A model generated the notes under the pieces. The model searched no databases. It saw only the letters and a list, made by a program, of their open reading frames with translations, and was not told the origin of the DNA. From a virus: a stretch of DNA of 43,008 nucleotides. Position numbers and translations under genes: made by a program. Positions 23,317 to 30,800 of this stretch are shown here, piece by piece; the first letter of the stretch is position 1; the number at the start of each line of letters is the position of its first letter. The stretch is from the IMG/VR virus record IMGVR_UViG_3300031521_000136, positions 1-43,008 of that record; one strand, written 5' to 3'.

Positions 23317-24402
23317 CCAACAGTCGATTGGGCGAAAGGTGTAGCTTTAACATTGTTAGCATTCGTACCAGCTATGATTATTGCGGGTGTTGGATTTATT
23401 GCAATTGGGTTAGGTGTAGCAAGTATATTATTAGTTGCTAATTCAATAGTAGATTCTGCAAATATATTATCAAAAGGTACATATACAGGTGGTCCTTCAA
23501 CTGAATGGGTAGCAGGTGTTGCTTCAATTATGTCAGCATTCGCACCAATTATGATTATTGCTGGTTTAGGGTTTGTACCAATTGGATTTGGTGTTCTTAG
23601 TATGAAATTAGTTGCTAATTCAATAGTAGATTCTGCAAATATACTTTCATCAGGTAAATATTCTGGTGGACCAACAAAGGAATGGGCAGAAGGTGTTGGA
23701 ACAGCATTATCAATATTTTCCAATGTATTAAAAAATTCATCGGGGTTAAATATAAGTGGAAATGACATTTCTAATTTTATTTCTAATGTAGCAAAGGGTA
23801 TGAAATTATTGAATGATGCTTTTGTCGGTTCTAATTTCACTGTCTTCCCTAATAAAGATTGGATTACATCATTAGATTCACTTTCTAAAGTAATCGTATA
23901 TATTAGTAAAAATATAGATGAAAAGAAAATAGATTCTTTAAATAATTTTGCGGAAGCTGTTAAAAATATTTCATACAGTTTTGCTGATTTAAGTCAATCG
24001 GGTATTGATAAACTATCAAATTTAAGTGCAAACATTAATTTCTTATCAGTTGTTGATACAGGAAGATTAGATGTAGTTATTAAATCTTTAGATACAAATA
24101 AAGGTATGCTACAAAATGCAGTTAATTCAATTTCAAATCAAGGAAATCAACAACAAACAGGTATATTTGATTCTATTAAATCAGTTTTTGATTCATTTTT
24201 ACCAAAAACTGATTCGAATGACCAAAGTAAAGTTTCATCAAGTAAAGGAATAGGTAAATCAGAACCATTAAGAGTGGATCACAAAGCAATAACAGAAAGA
24301 ATGGACCAAATGCTTAAAAAGATGGACCAAATGATTGAAGTTATGGGGGGTACACCAATGAAAACACCTGATTTATCAAAAGCTGAATCACCAGTAAGAT
24401 AA
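23317..24402 (+). pseudogene. In-frame continuation of the hydrophobic repeat protein after TGA
   Basis: 361 codons directly continue 21571-23316 in the same frame. There is no ATG until 23374 and no separate translation signal. It begins inside a repeat unit (PTVDWAKGV) and continues with two more units (KGTYTGGPSTEW, SGKYSGGPTKEW), then a helical region and a C-terminal tail ending with a Met/Asp-rich coiled stretch (KRMDQ-type repeats) before TAA. It is either the product of stop readthrough, or the second half of a gene broken by one substitution or a sequence error. I mark it as pseudogene only because standard reading stops upstream. Confidence 0.6.
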
Positions 24403-24418
24403 TATTTTTAACCAAAAT

Positions 24419-24450
24419 AAAAAACATCTAAGAAATTAGATGTTTTTTTT
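24419..24450 (+). terminator. Terminator of the 17.4-24.4 kb operon
   Basis: An 11-bp stem AAAACATCTAA/TTAGATGTTTT (24421-24431 with 24436-24446) with a GAAA loop and T run, 19 bases after the TAA at 24402. Confidence 0.85.
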
Positions 24451-24482
24451 ATTTTATTTCAAACATTTTATAAATTATGATA

Positions 24483-24490
24483 TATAAGTA
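24483..24490 (+). promoter_or_regulatory. Late promoter candidate (TATAAGTA)
   Basis: TATATAAGTA lies 10 bases before ATG 24500 and 19 bases before the alternative ATG 24509. The usual spacing of 17-19 at the other candidates favours the second start. Confidence 0.4.
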
Positions 24491-24499
24491 GTAAAAATA

Positions 24500-24994
24500 A
24501 TGCTTATTATGTTTAGAAATATTGGTTGGTATTTGTTTTACAGAAGAACAATACATAAAAATAGAGAATTATTATATAATGACCACAATGTTAAAATAGA
24601 TTGGGTAAATAGATTATATAAAACATATACATTATCAGATAGTGAATTAGAAGACATAAAAACATATGGTAATGTCTTTCTCAATAATCTAATTCAAAAA
24701 GATAATCAAAAATTAGAAAAAACCTTATTTAATTTAGGTATTCAAGAATTAGTTGCATTAATCGAATTAGAACAGTTAAATGATAAACAAATTGGTGTTG
24801 CTTTTCGTTTCAAGTATTTCGATACTGCTAAAATAGCAAGTATTTTATTATGGTCAACAATAACAATTTTAACTACGTTGACTTTTTATTTAGTAAATTA
24901 CGAAATTAGGTCAATATATTTTGGACTTATTGCATCTTTAGTAATATATCTTATAACAAGAATATTTAAATTAAATAGAATAGATAATAAATAA
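24500..24994 (+). CDS. Membrane protein with two C-terminal transmembrane segments, 164 aa
   Basis: A soluble N-terminal two-thirds (helical, charged) is followed by two hydrophobic segments at about 113-132 and 136-153 and a short basic tail. No family recognised. The longest frame starts at 24500; ATG 24509 (MFRNIGWYLF) fits the promoter spacing better and would remove three residues. It follows a terminator, so it begins a new unit that may include 25016 and 25463. Confidence 0.65.
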   Translation: MLIMFRNIGWYLFYRRTIHKNRELLYNDHNVKIDWVNRLYKTYTLSDSELEDIKTYGNVFLNNLIQKDNQKLEKTLFNLGIQELVALIELEQLNDKQIGVAFRFKYFDTAKIASILLWSTITILTTLTFYLVNYEIRSIYFGLIASLVIYLITRIFKLNRIDNK

Positions 24995-25015
24995 CAATTA
25001 AAACAATTAAAAATT

Positions 25016-25444
25016 ATGTTAAAAACAGAACAATTTTACGAATTAGATGAAGATGTAATTGATTTCTTCAAAGTACTTGAAAAGGAATTTGTATTTCCAC
25101 TTAATGTTAAATACAAATTTCAAGCAAATAATAAATTAAAACAAGTTATTGAAATTAAAAAATTAGCAGATAACCTTGCAGTATTACTAAATGCAGAAGT
25201 ATTAGTTACAGTAAATGAAGATTTCTATAATAAAATGGATGAAGAAATAAACAAAATCTTATTTGAACAAGAAATTGACAAAATCCATATGAATTTAGAA
25301 AAAGGTACTATTCAAATTAAACAACCTGGTTTAAAAACAACAACAGGTTTGGTTAAGAAATTTTCATATGAAAAGGTAGAACGTGCATATGAAACACAAA
25401 GATTATTGGTTGAATCAAAAAATGTTGATGAAACCGCACAATAA
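25016..25444 (+). CDS. Hypothetical phage protein, 142 aa
   Basis: Starts MLKTEQFYELDEDVIDFF. The second half reads NEDFYNKMDEEINKILFEQE...NLEKGTIQIKQPGLKTTTGLV, which from memory resembles small conserved proteins of Bacteroidota phages, some annotated as putative phage metallopeptidase; no HExxH motif is visible here, so I do not assign that function. It has no capsid-targeting start. It precedes 25463-26263 by 18 bases. Confidence 0.6.
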   Translation: MLKTEQFYELDEDVIDFFKVLEKEFVFPLNVKYKFQANNKLKQVIEIKKLADNLAVLLNAEVLVTVNEDFYNKMDEEINKILFEQEIDKIHMNLEKGTIQIKQPGLKTTTGLVKKFSYEKVERAYETQRLLVESKNVDETAQ

Positions 25445-25462
25445 AAAATAAATATTAAAAAA

Positions 25463-26263
25463 ATGTCAGAAAAAGAAGTATTTCAAGCTGCGTTAGAAAA
25501 AGCAGGTGAATTAGAAACAATGGTATTCACAGAAAAAGGGATTGATATTAATGAATATTATTCTGCATTGGAACAAATTGCTATTAGAAACAATAGCTTA
25601 AAAAACGATGAAGCAGAAAATGTTATTAACGACCAATCAGGTAAATTTATAAATGAAGAATTTGTTACAGGATTAGAAGAAAGAAGATTGAAAGTAGAAA
25701 ATTTTATTCGTACTTATGACCCAAATAAACCAATCGTGAAAGATTTGGAATTAGCGGATGTTGATAAAATTTATGCTATTTCTAATTATTTATTGAATTC
25801 TTATATTCAATATGTTAATGAAATGAAGTTTAATTTCACCTTATCAATTAATGAATTTAAATTTGTAGATAAAGCATTAACACGTGAAATTAGTTATAAT
25901 GCGGATGAAGTATTTAATTATGCTGAATTTATGAATAACTTATGGTATGGTGTTCAAGAACAAGCAGAAGAAAATAAATCACTTGGTGAATTTACTGTTG
26001 TAGTTGATATCAAAAAGATTTTAATTTTACATCACCTTATTAAAGGTTATACTGTAAAAGGTCGTACAAATGATTATGATTTATTCAAAAACGTGTTGTA
26101 TAAAATCGCACAATTTAATAAATTGTTTAATGCATATAGTATTGTAATTGAACGTATTAAAGCTGATAGGGAAATTTGGGGTGCTGCATTAGATGTGGTA
26201 GCAAATGAAAAAGAAGCTGAACGAATGGGTGCATTACCCGTTGATGAAATAGAAGTTAAATAA
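25463..26263 (+). CDS. Hypothetical protein, 266 aa
   Basis: A helical, acidic soluble protein (starts MSEKEVFQAALEKAGELETM). No family recognised. It is last in the unit 24500-26263 and ends at the strong terminator 26263-26292. Its codon use and length suggest a well-expressed structural or assembly protein, but there is no direct evidence. Confidence 0.65.
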   Translation: MSEKEVFQAALEKAGELETMVFTEKGIDINEYYSALEQIAIRNNSLKNDEAENVINDQSGKFINEEFVTGLEERRLKVENFIRTYDPNKPIVKDLELADVDKIYAISNYLLNSYIQYVNEMKFNFTLSINEFKFVDKALTREISYNADEVFNYAEFMNNLWYGVQEQAEENKSLGEFTVVVDIKKILILHHLIKGYTVKGRTNDYDLFKNVLYKIAQFNKLFNAYSIVIERIKADREIWGAALDVVANEKEAERMGALPVDEIEVK

Positions 26264-26292
26264 AAAAAGGTGGTTTAAATACCACCTTTTTT
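26263..26292. terminator. Bidirectional terminator between convergent units
   Basis: A 12-bp stem AAAAAAGGTGGT/ACCACCTTTTTT (26263-26274 with 26281-26292) with a 6-base loop; T tracts on both strands. Confidence 0.9.
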
Positions 26293-26295
26293 GTT

Positions 26296-26796
26296 TTATA
26301 TATTTATCTTTTCTTTTTTTATAAATTTAATCTTTTTTTCTTTATCTTTTATTGACCATGCTGATATAAAATAACTTTTATTTTTACATGTAATTTCAGT
26401 CTGTTCAAAATTTTCACCCCATCCATCTGAACATTGACCTTCTATATAATCCATAATTTCTACAATATCATCTTCTGATGGTTCACCTTTAATTCTTACT
26501 TCAATATTAAATGTATTATTTTTTACATTATAAATAGTTGCAGTAATACTTTTTATTCTAAATGAATTTTCAATATCACTATCATCAATATAATCTACTA
26601 ATGAATTTTCATTAAAATCATTTATAAGTTCATTCATCATACAATCTACATCTTTTGTATCAAAATCTTCTAATTCGTAAATATTTTGATTATCATCGTG
26701 TATAAATAATGGATTTTCATATACAATAATATATTCTGATTGTTCATCATAATTTATAAACTTATTAAATTCTAATATTAATTTATTTTTCATCAT
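26296..26796 (-). CDS. Hypothetical protein, 166 aa
   Basis: An acidic protein without a recognised domain. The start MMKNKLILEFNKFINYDE has the F-x-K-F-I-N core of the targeting sequence but no clean (I/L)-x-E cut site, so it is a weak candidate. It overlaps the upstream gene 26783-27346 by 14 bases and shares its late-type promoter. Confidence 0.6.
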   Translation of the reverse strand: MMKNKLILEFNKFINYDEQSEYIIVYENPLFIHDDNQNIYELEDFDTKDVDCMMNELINDFNENSLVDYIDDSDIENSFRIKSITATIYNVKNNTFNIEVRIKGEPSEDDIVEIMDYIEGQCSDGWGENFEQTEITCKNKSYFISAWSIKDKEKKIKFIKKEKINI

Positions 26797-27346
26797 CCTT
26801 TTTAAATTTTTTAAGAACTTTAGCTAAATCATATTCTTTATATTCATGTTCATTTTCTTTATTAATAATGTCAAGGACTAATACTTGATTTTTAATGCTG
26901 TTAATAACACCTTCTACCCCATCTATCTTTATAGTTTTACCAATAGTTAATATATCTATTGGATATCTATCAGCTTTATTAGGGTGATTGTTAAACATTG
27001 GTCTTAACATATCATCTTTTGTTCCTTTAATCCACCTATCATCATCTAAATCAATACCACTACCTTCTCTACTTGTATACATATCTTCCAATGATTTAAC
27101 TTTATTCGATTCTTTCAAACAAAAACTTTCATATGTATCAACATGTCTTTTACCATCCCAAGGATTATTCATGTAATAACAATTTGGTTCTTTATCTTCT
27201 TTAGTTTTCTGATCTCTTCTTACCTTATCACCAATGTCACCACCTTGTTTTTTAATATCATTATATAATTTTTCCCATCTTTTTTTTGAATCTTGTCTAA
27301 GCATTCCACTTTCATTAATTTCATCCGAATTATTAATATTTTTCAT
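26783..27346 (-). CDS. Hypothetical protein, 187 aa, with possible prohead cleavage site
   Basis: Highly charged. Residues 1-13 (MKNINNSDEINE|S) end in I-N-E|S, compatible with prohead-protease cleavage, though the F/Y positions of the targeting pattern are missing. The C-terminal ~65 residues look like a small beta-barrel (TIGKTIKIDGVEGVINSI), reminiscent of SH3-like folds. First gene of a two-gene leftward unit with a TATAAATA promoter 17 bases upstream. Confidence 0.6.
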   Translation of the reverse strand: MKNINNSDEINESGMLRQDSKKRWEKLYNDIKKQGGDIGDKVRRDQKTKEDKEPNCYYMNNPWDGKRHVDTYESFCLKESNKVKSLEDMYTSREGSGIDLDDDRWIKGTKDDMLRPMFNNHPNKADRYPIDILTIGKTIKIDGVEGVINSIKNQVLVLDIINKENEHEYKEYDLAKVLKKFKKDDEK

Positions 27347-27362
27347 TATTGTAACATTTTTT

Positions 27363-27370
27363 TATTTATA
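27363..27370 (-). promoter_or_regulatory. T4-type late promoter (TATAAATA), leftward
   Basis: An exact TATAAATA on the minus strand, 17 bases before ATG 27346. It is paired with a rightward copy at 27400-27407. Confidence 0.65.
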
Positions 27371-27385
27371 TATAAATTATTGCAA

Positions 27386-27404
27386 ATTATATTTTTATAT
27401 ATAA
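27386..27404 (+). repeat. 19-bp element shared with 17370-17388
   Basis: Identical to 17370-17388 and in the same arrangement: leftward TATATATAAA, TTGCA, then this element, between divergent virion-type genes. Confidence 0.6.
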
Positions 27405-27407
27405 ATA
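27400..27407 (+). promoter_or_regulatory. T4-type late promoter (TATAAATA), rightward
   Basis: An exact TATAAATA, 17 bases before ATG 27424, the same spacing as at 38816-38823 and, on the other strand, 27363-27370. Confidence 0.65.
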
Positions 27408-27423
27408 AAAGAAAAATTTTAAC

Positions 27424-27687
27424 ATGAGTAAGATTAAAAAATTTGATGAATATTTTGATATTGATAACATACAAGAAGGTGCAATTGCTGACCCCGTTGT
27501 AAGACCAACAGTTAAACCAGATATTAAAAAAGCACCAGGAAAAGCATCACCACTTAGAAAAGATAGACCATCTGTTTTACCTGGTCCAAATGCTATGACA
27601 GATATTGAATTAGCAAATAAATTCTTAGGTTTATCTAAGAATATTAAAGTTGTACAAGACTTATTAAGAAAAAAATATAAGAAATAA
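27424..27687 (+). CDS. Small putative internal virion protein, 87 aa
   Basis: Starts MSKIKKFDEYFDIDNIQE|G: lysines, then F-x-x-Y-F, and an I-Q-E|G cut site (16-19) as in T4 capsid-targeting sequences. The remainder is Lys/Pro-rich and probably disordered, with a short C-terminal helix ending in KKKYKK, suggestive of nucleic-acid contact. It lies 1 base before the next gene. No family recognised. Confidence 0.65.
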   Translation: MSKIKKFDEYFDIDNIQEGAIADPVVRPTVKPDIKKAPGKASPLRKDRPSVLPGPNAMTDIELANKFLGLSKNIKVVQDLLRKKYKK

Positions 27688-27688
27688 A

Positions 27689-29098
27689 ATGGAAATAAAG
27701 AAATTCGGTAAATTATTCGAAGCAGATATAGAAACTAATTTAGGTGTTCCACCCGCATATTTAGAAGGAATAGATAAACTTGGTAAAGAAACGTTTGGTA
27801 CAACAGGTCCAAATGGTAGAGAAATGCAAAGAGCAGGATTCTTGTTTCATAATATGATGCGTATTCAATACGGTAATGAAGCAAAATTAACTGAAATCGG
27901 TAAACAAATTATATTAGATGAATATGGTGATATATTAGATGGTGTTAAATTAGATATAAAAATTGTTAGACCTGGTGATAATGACCAAATGCAAATGGTC
28001 GATAAATTATTGAAAGAAAAGACAAACGATAAGAATAAAGAAGAAAAACCAACTTTTAAGTCACCCGCATCACCTGATTTTGGTCAAAAAGTTGTAGCAC
28101 CTGATGAAGAAATAGATAAAAGTAAAGTATTAAATAATATAATGCAAGGTGAAGCTCAAAATGTTCAAAACTTAATGTATTATAAAAAGGATGCAATAGA
28201 TAAAATTGATCCAAATTATTTAGAATATTTGGTTGAATTTTTTAATATAAATAAAAAGTTTGATTGGAAAGAAGGTATTGATATGGAAGAACCAATGAAG
28301 GAACACCCTGAAATGTCAAATGTATCTGATACTGATTATGAAGAAAATGAAGAAGGTGAAACAGTTCCTGTTATCAAAGTAAGAGCATTAGACTTACAAA
28401 TGTTAATACACGAAACAATTAAAGGTGTTTATAGTTTAATCATGGCACATTCAATTCCAGATGATCCCGAATTAGCACAAGCTATTAAAGATGCAACTGC
28501 ATCATTTGCAGATGAAAACCAAGATGTTAAATTTGGTCCTTATATCGCAGCAGATGTTAGAGATTATGTAATGGGATTTCTTGATAGAAAATATTCAGGG
28601 CAAACAAAAAGTATTAAAAATATAAAAGAATTTGTTTATGGTAAAATGGCTGGTTTAAAAGCTGATGTATTTATTGATTTAATTTATTTTATATTAAATA
28701 AAGAAATGGTTAAAGCAGATTTTATTATGGTTAAAAATAAAATAGTAGAACAAATTCTTGAAGATATAAATGGTGAAGAAGATTACGAAGATAGCTATAA
28801 AGGCGATGGTGATTTTGTACAAAAATATGATGAATTTGATGATGAAGGTTATGCACCACAAGGTCAAGAAGAAGAACCAGAATCATGGAAACAAAAACCA
28901 CAAGAAAAATCTGAAATAGTAAACGGACCAGTAGAAGATATTAAGAAAATAAAATCTATGAGTAGTTCAGAAGTATATACATATTTAAAAAGTAAAACTT
29001 CACCTTCACAACGTATGAAAATAATTGACCAAGCGTTAGATGATGAAGATTATGCAACTGTTAAAATTGTAAGCGATTTCAATAATAACAATAAATAA
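27689..29098 (+). CDS. Putative internal virion protein, 469 aa
   Basis: The start MEIKKFGKLFE|A gives a compact targeting sequence with an L-F-E|A cut (9-12). The central domain (about 170-365) is helical, with strings such as MLIHETIKGVYSLIMAHS and FGPYIAADVRDYVMGF. The flanks are acidic and disordered (YEENEEGETV; an E/D/Q-rich stretch near 360-410). I recognise no enzyme motif; the acidic tails resemble proteins packed in phage heads. It is in one late operon with 27424 and 29115. Confidence 0.65.
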   Translation: MEIKKFGKLFEADIETNLGVPPAYLEGIDKLGKETFGTTGPNGREMQRAGFLFHNMMRIQYGNEAKLTEIGKQIILDEYGDILDGVKLDIKIVRPGDNDQMQMVDKLLKEKTNDKNKEEKPTFKSPASPDFGQKVVAPDEEIDKSKVLNNIMQGEAQNVQNLMYYKKDAIDKIDPNYLEYLVEFFNINKKFDWKEGIDMEEPMKEHPEMSNVSDTDYEENEEGETVPVIKVRALDLQMLIHETIKGVYSLIMAHSIPDDPELAQAIKDATASFADENQDVKFGPYIAADVRDYVMGFLDRKYSGQTKSIKNIKEFVYGKMAGLKADVFIDLIYFILNKEMVKADFIMVKNKIVEQILEDINGEEDYEDSYKGDGDFVQKYDEFDDEGYAPQGQEEEPESWKQKPQEKSEIVNGPVEDIKKIKSMSSSEVYTYLKSKTSPSQRMKIIDQALDDEDYATVKIVSDFNNNNK

Positions 29099-29114
29099 AA
29101 TAAAATAAAATATT

Positions 29115-29516
29115 ATGATTAAGAAATTTAATGAATATATAATTAATGAAGAAATAAACCCACTTGTAGGAATTGATAAAACAAAAATGTTTTATGATGG
29201 TATGAAAAAAATTACAGAATATGATGAATCTGAATATGAACAAGGTGATGAACCATCAAGAGCAGATTTAGCAGATGAAGTTGGTGATTTAATGGATAAA
29301 ATGTTAATGACAACTGATGATTTACAACAAGTTGTTGATAAATATCCAAATGATATAGATGTAGAATATTATGTTAAAGGTCAGTTAGAATATGAACTTA
29401 AACATAGACAAGAAGAACAATCTCTTGAAGATATATTGAAAAAACATGGGGTAAATGACATAAATGGTCTTAAAAAGGACTTGAAAAAAATAGGTTATGG
29501 TATAACATTAACATAA
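29115..29516 (+). CDS. Small putative internal virion protein, 133 aa
   Basis: Starts MIKKFNEYIINE|E, the closest match in the window to the T4 targeting peptide (M-K-x-Y-x-E-F-I-x-E). The rest is acidic and helical (ADLADEVGDLMDKMLMTTDDL). No family recognised. It ends just before a cluster of hairpins at 29526-29592. Confidence 0.65.
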   Translation: MIKKFNEYIINEEINPLVGIDKTKMFYDGMKKITEYDESEYEQGDEPSRADLADEVGDLMDKMLMTTDDLQQVVDKYPNDIDVEYYVKGQLEYELKHRQEEQSLEDILKKHGVNDINGLKKDLKKIGYGITLT

Positions 29517-29525
29517 TTAGGAAAT

Positions 29526-29592
29526 ACGATTTAGGATCGTTGTGGTTACGACCATTTTGAACCGAATTAAGTGTCGCTACCTGATTCGGTTC
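29526..29592 (+). terminator. Three consecutive hairpins ending in a terminator
   Basis: Hairpin 1 ACGAT/ATCGT (29526-29530, 29536-29540); hairpin 2 TGGT/ACCA (29543-29546, 29551-29554) with a TACG loop; hairpin 3 GAACCGAAT/ATTCGGTTC (29559-29567, 29584-29592), followed by a T tract. The block is visibly richer in G/C than its surroundings. The third hairpin overlaps the C-terminal codons of the minus-strand nuclease gene. It terminates the 27.4-29.5 kb operon and may be part of the nuclease insertion. Confidence 0.65.
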
Positions 29593-30307
29593 TTTTTATT
29601 AATAAATAATCAGTTAATATTTCTTCAATTTTATTATAATTTTTATATGAAATTCTTAATAAATGAATATTGTTATTTTTACAGTATTCATTTTTTATTT
29701 TATCACGTTTTCGTGCAGATTTAAAATCATCTTCATTTCCAAAAATGTGGTTTATAATGTAATGCTGTTTACCATCAAACTCAATACATGTATTATATTC
29801 AGATAAATAAAAATCAAATCTTAAACGTTTAATATCAATACATTTATTGAAAGTTTTTTCTTTTTGAAATAAAATATTATTTTTATCTAAATATATTCCT
29901 ATTCTATTTTCACCTAACGATCCATTACAATAAGGACAACCTTGTCTCTTTGAAATATGATTATTTGGTGATTTTTCAAATTGCCCATGTTCTTTACATA
30001 TAATTTTAACTTTTGTATGTGAATTTATGTAATTAGTTAAACTATAATCATATCTATCTTCACCAAATATTTCTTTAGATTTAATAATAAATTCATTAGT
30101 TGTATATTTTTTATTTTTGGTACAATATGGACATCCATGATTTTTAATGTGATTATTTGGTGATTGTTCAAAAGAACCATGTTCTTTGCATATTATTTTT
30201 ATTTTTTCATCATAATTGTTATATATCATCAAAGAATAATCATATTTATCACCATGAGATATATTAAATAATTTAATTACTTCATCTTTTGTTAATTTTT
30301 TACGCAT
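29567..30307 (-). CDS. Homing-endonuclease-like protein with two zinc repeats and a PD-(D/E)XK/Vsr-like nuclease domain
   Basis: 246 aa. Two ~65-residue repeats share the pattern YDYSL...IICKEHGxFExSPNNH...GCPYC, each a likely C/H zinc-binding DNA-contact module (similar to DUF723 repeats). The C-terminal part has CIEFDGKQHY, RDKIKNEYC and HLLRISY, the arrangement of Vsr/EDxHD-type and PD-(D/E)XK nuclease domains seen in free-standing phage homing endonucleases. The last residues (RTESGSDT) are encoded by one arm of the terminator hairpin. The gene sits opposite to its neighbours and directly behind a small RHH gene, a typical position for a mobile nuclease. Confidence 0.82.
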   Translation of the reverse strand: MRKKLTKDEVIKLFNISHGDKYDYSLMIYNNYDEKIKIICKEHGSFEQSPNNHIKNHGCPYCTKNKKYTTNEFIIKSKEIFGEDRYDYSLTNYINSHTKVKIICKEHGQFEKSPNNHISKRQGCPYCNGSLGENRIGIYLDKNNILFQKEKTFNKCIDIKRLRFDFYLSEYNTCIEFDGKQHYIINHIFGNEDDFKSARKRDKIKNEYCKNNNIHLLRISYKNYNKIEEILTDYLLIKRTESGSDT

Positions 30308-30308
30308 A

Positions 30309-30473
30309 TTATATTATTATTTTATCCAAACCAATAACTTTATTAGCAGTTAAATCTTTAATTATTAACCATTCTACATATTCAGATTTATTATTAAATA
30401 ATTCAGTTATTATTTTATTTATTTCAGCATCAATAGAAATTGTAATTTTGGTCTTAGTTATTTTTCTTTTCAT
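30309..30473 (-). CDS. Small ribbon-helix-helix (CopG/Arc-type) protein, 54 aa
   Basis: ATG 30473, TAA 30309-30311, 1 base before the nuclease start. The N-terminal TKITISIDAEI is a ribbon strand, followed by two helices (NKIITELFNNKSEYVEWLIIKDL), the layout of an RHH dimer. It would bind DNA as an autoregulator. The divergent gene at 30610-30798 is another RHH protein. Confidence 0.6.
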   Translation of the reverse strand: MKRKITKTKITISIDAEINKIITELFNNKSEYVEWLIIKDLTANKVIGLDKIII

Positions 30474-30513
30474 AGACTTATTTCTTTTTATAGTATATAT
30501 TAATTATTAAAAG

Positions 30514-30585
30514 TCAAAAACAGTCATTTTTGAATTATTTTTCTAATACTTTAAAATAATTAAAACAAATATAACATTTTTGAAT
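30514..30585. promoter_or_regulatory. Operator-like repeats between two divergent RHH genes
   Basis: An inverted repeat TCAAAAA-N6-TTTTTGA (30514-30533) and an 11-bp direct repeat CATTTTTGAAT at 30525-30535 and 30575-30585. Both lie in the 136-base gap between the divergent RHH genes and are natural binding-site candidates. Confidence 0.45.
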
Positions 30586-30609
30586 ATAAAATATAAAAAT
30601 AATTATTAT

Positions 30610-30798
30610 ATGGCAAGAAATAAACTACCTGATGATGAAAAAAAACCATCAATAGGTGTAACAATTAATACTGAATTATTAAATAAATTAGAAGAACATA
30701 TTAAAGATAAAACTGTTAATAGATCTAAATATATTGAAACCCTAATTAAAGAAGATATTAAAAATAGAAATATAAAAATAAAAAATAAATTTGATTAA
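30610..30798 (+). CDS. Ribbon-helix-helix DNA-binding protein, 62 aa
   Basis: I take ATG 30610 (MARNKLPDDEKKPSIG) over the upstream ATG 30580, whose extra residues (MNIKYKNNYY) are mere A/T-rich leader. The region KPSIGVTINTELLNKLEEHI...NRSKYIETLIKEDI matches the strand-helix-helix pattern of CopG-type regulators. It begins 2 bases before the polymerase gene ends upstream spacing (stop 30798, polymerase ATG 30801), so it may regulate its own operon including the polymerase. Confidence 0.72.
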   Translation: MARNKLPDDEKKPSIGVTINTELLNKLEEHIKDKTVNRSKYIETLIKEDIKNRNIKIKNKFD

Positions 30799-30800
30799 AT

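Noticed and set aside
22422-23840. Long minus-strand frames opposite the hydrophobic repeat protein
   Set aside because: They mirror the repetitive codons of the plus-strand gene; their composition is rich in Ile/Asn/Ala without start signals, and plus-strand repeats explain the openness.
21571-24402. Genome-wide reassignment of TGA (as Gly or Trp) as the explanation for the in-frame TGAs
   Set aside because: TGA still works as an ordinary stop for 9624-10037, 15632-16558, 33365-33652 and 41641-42366, where the frame after TGA is short or runs into promoters, and none of the other large genes contains an in-frame TGA. A general code change would give many.
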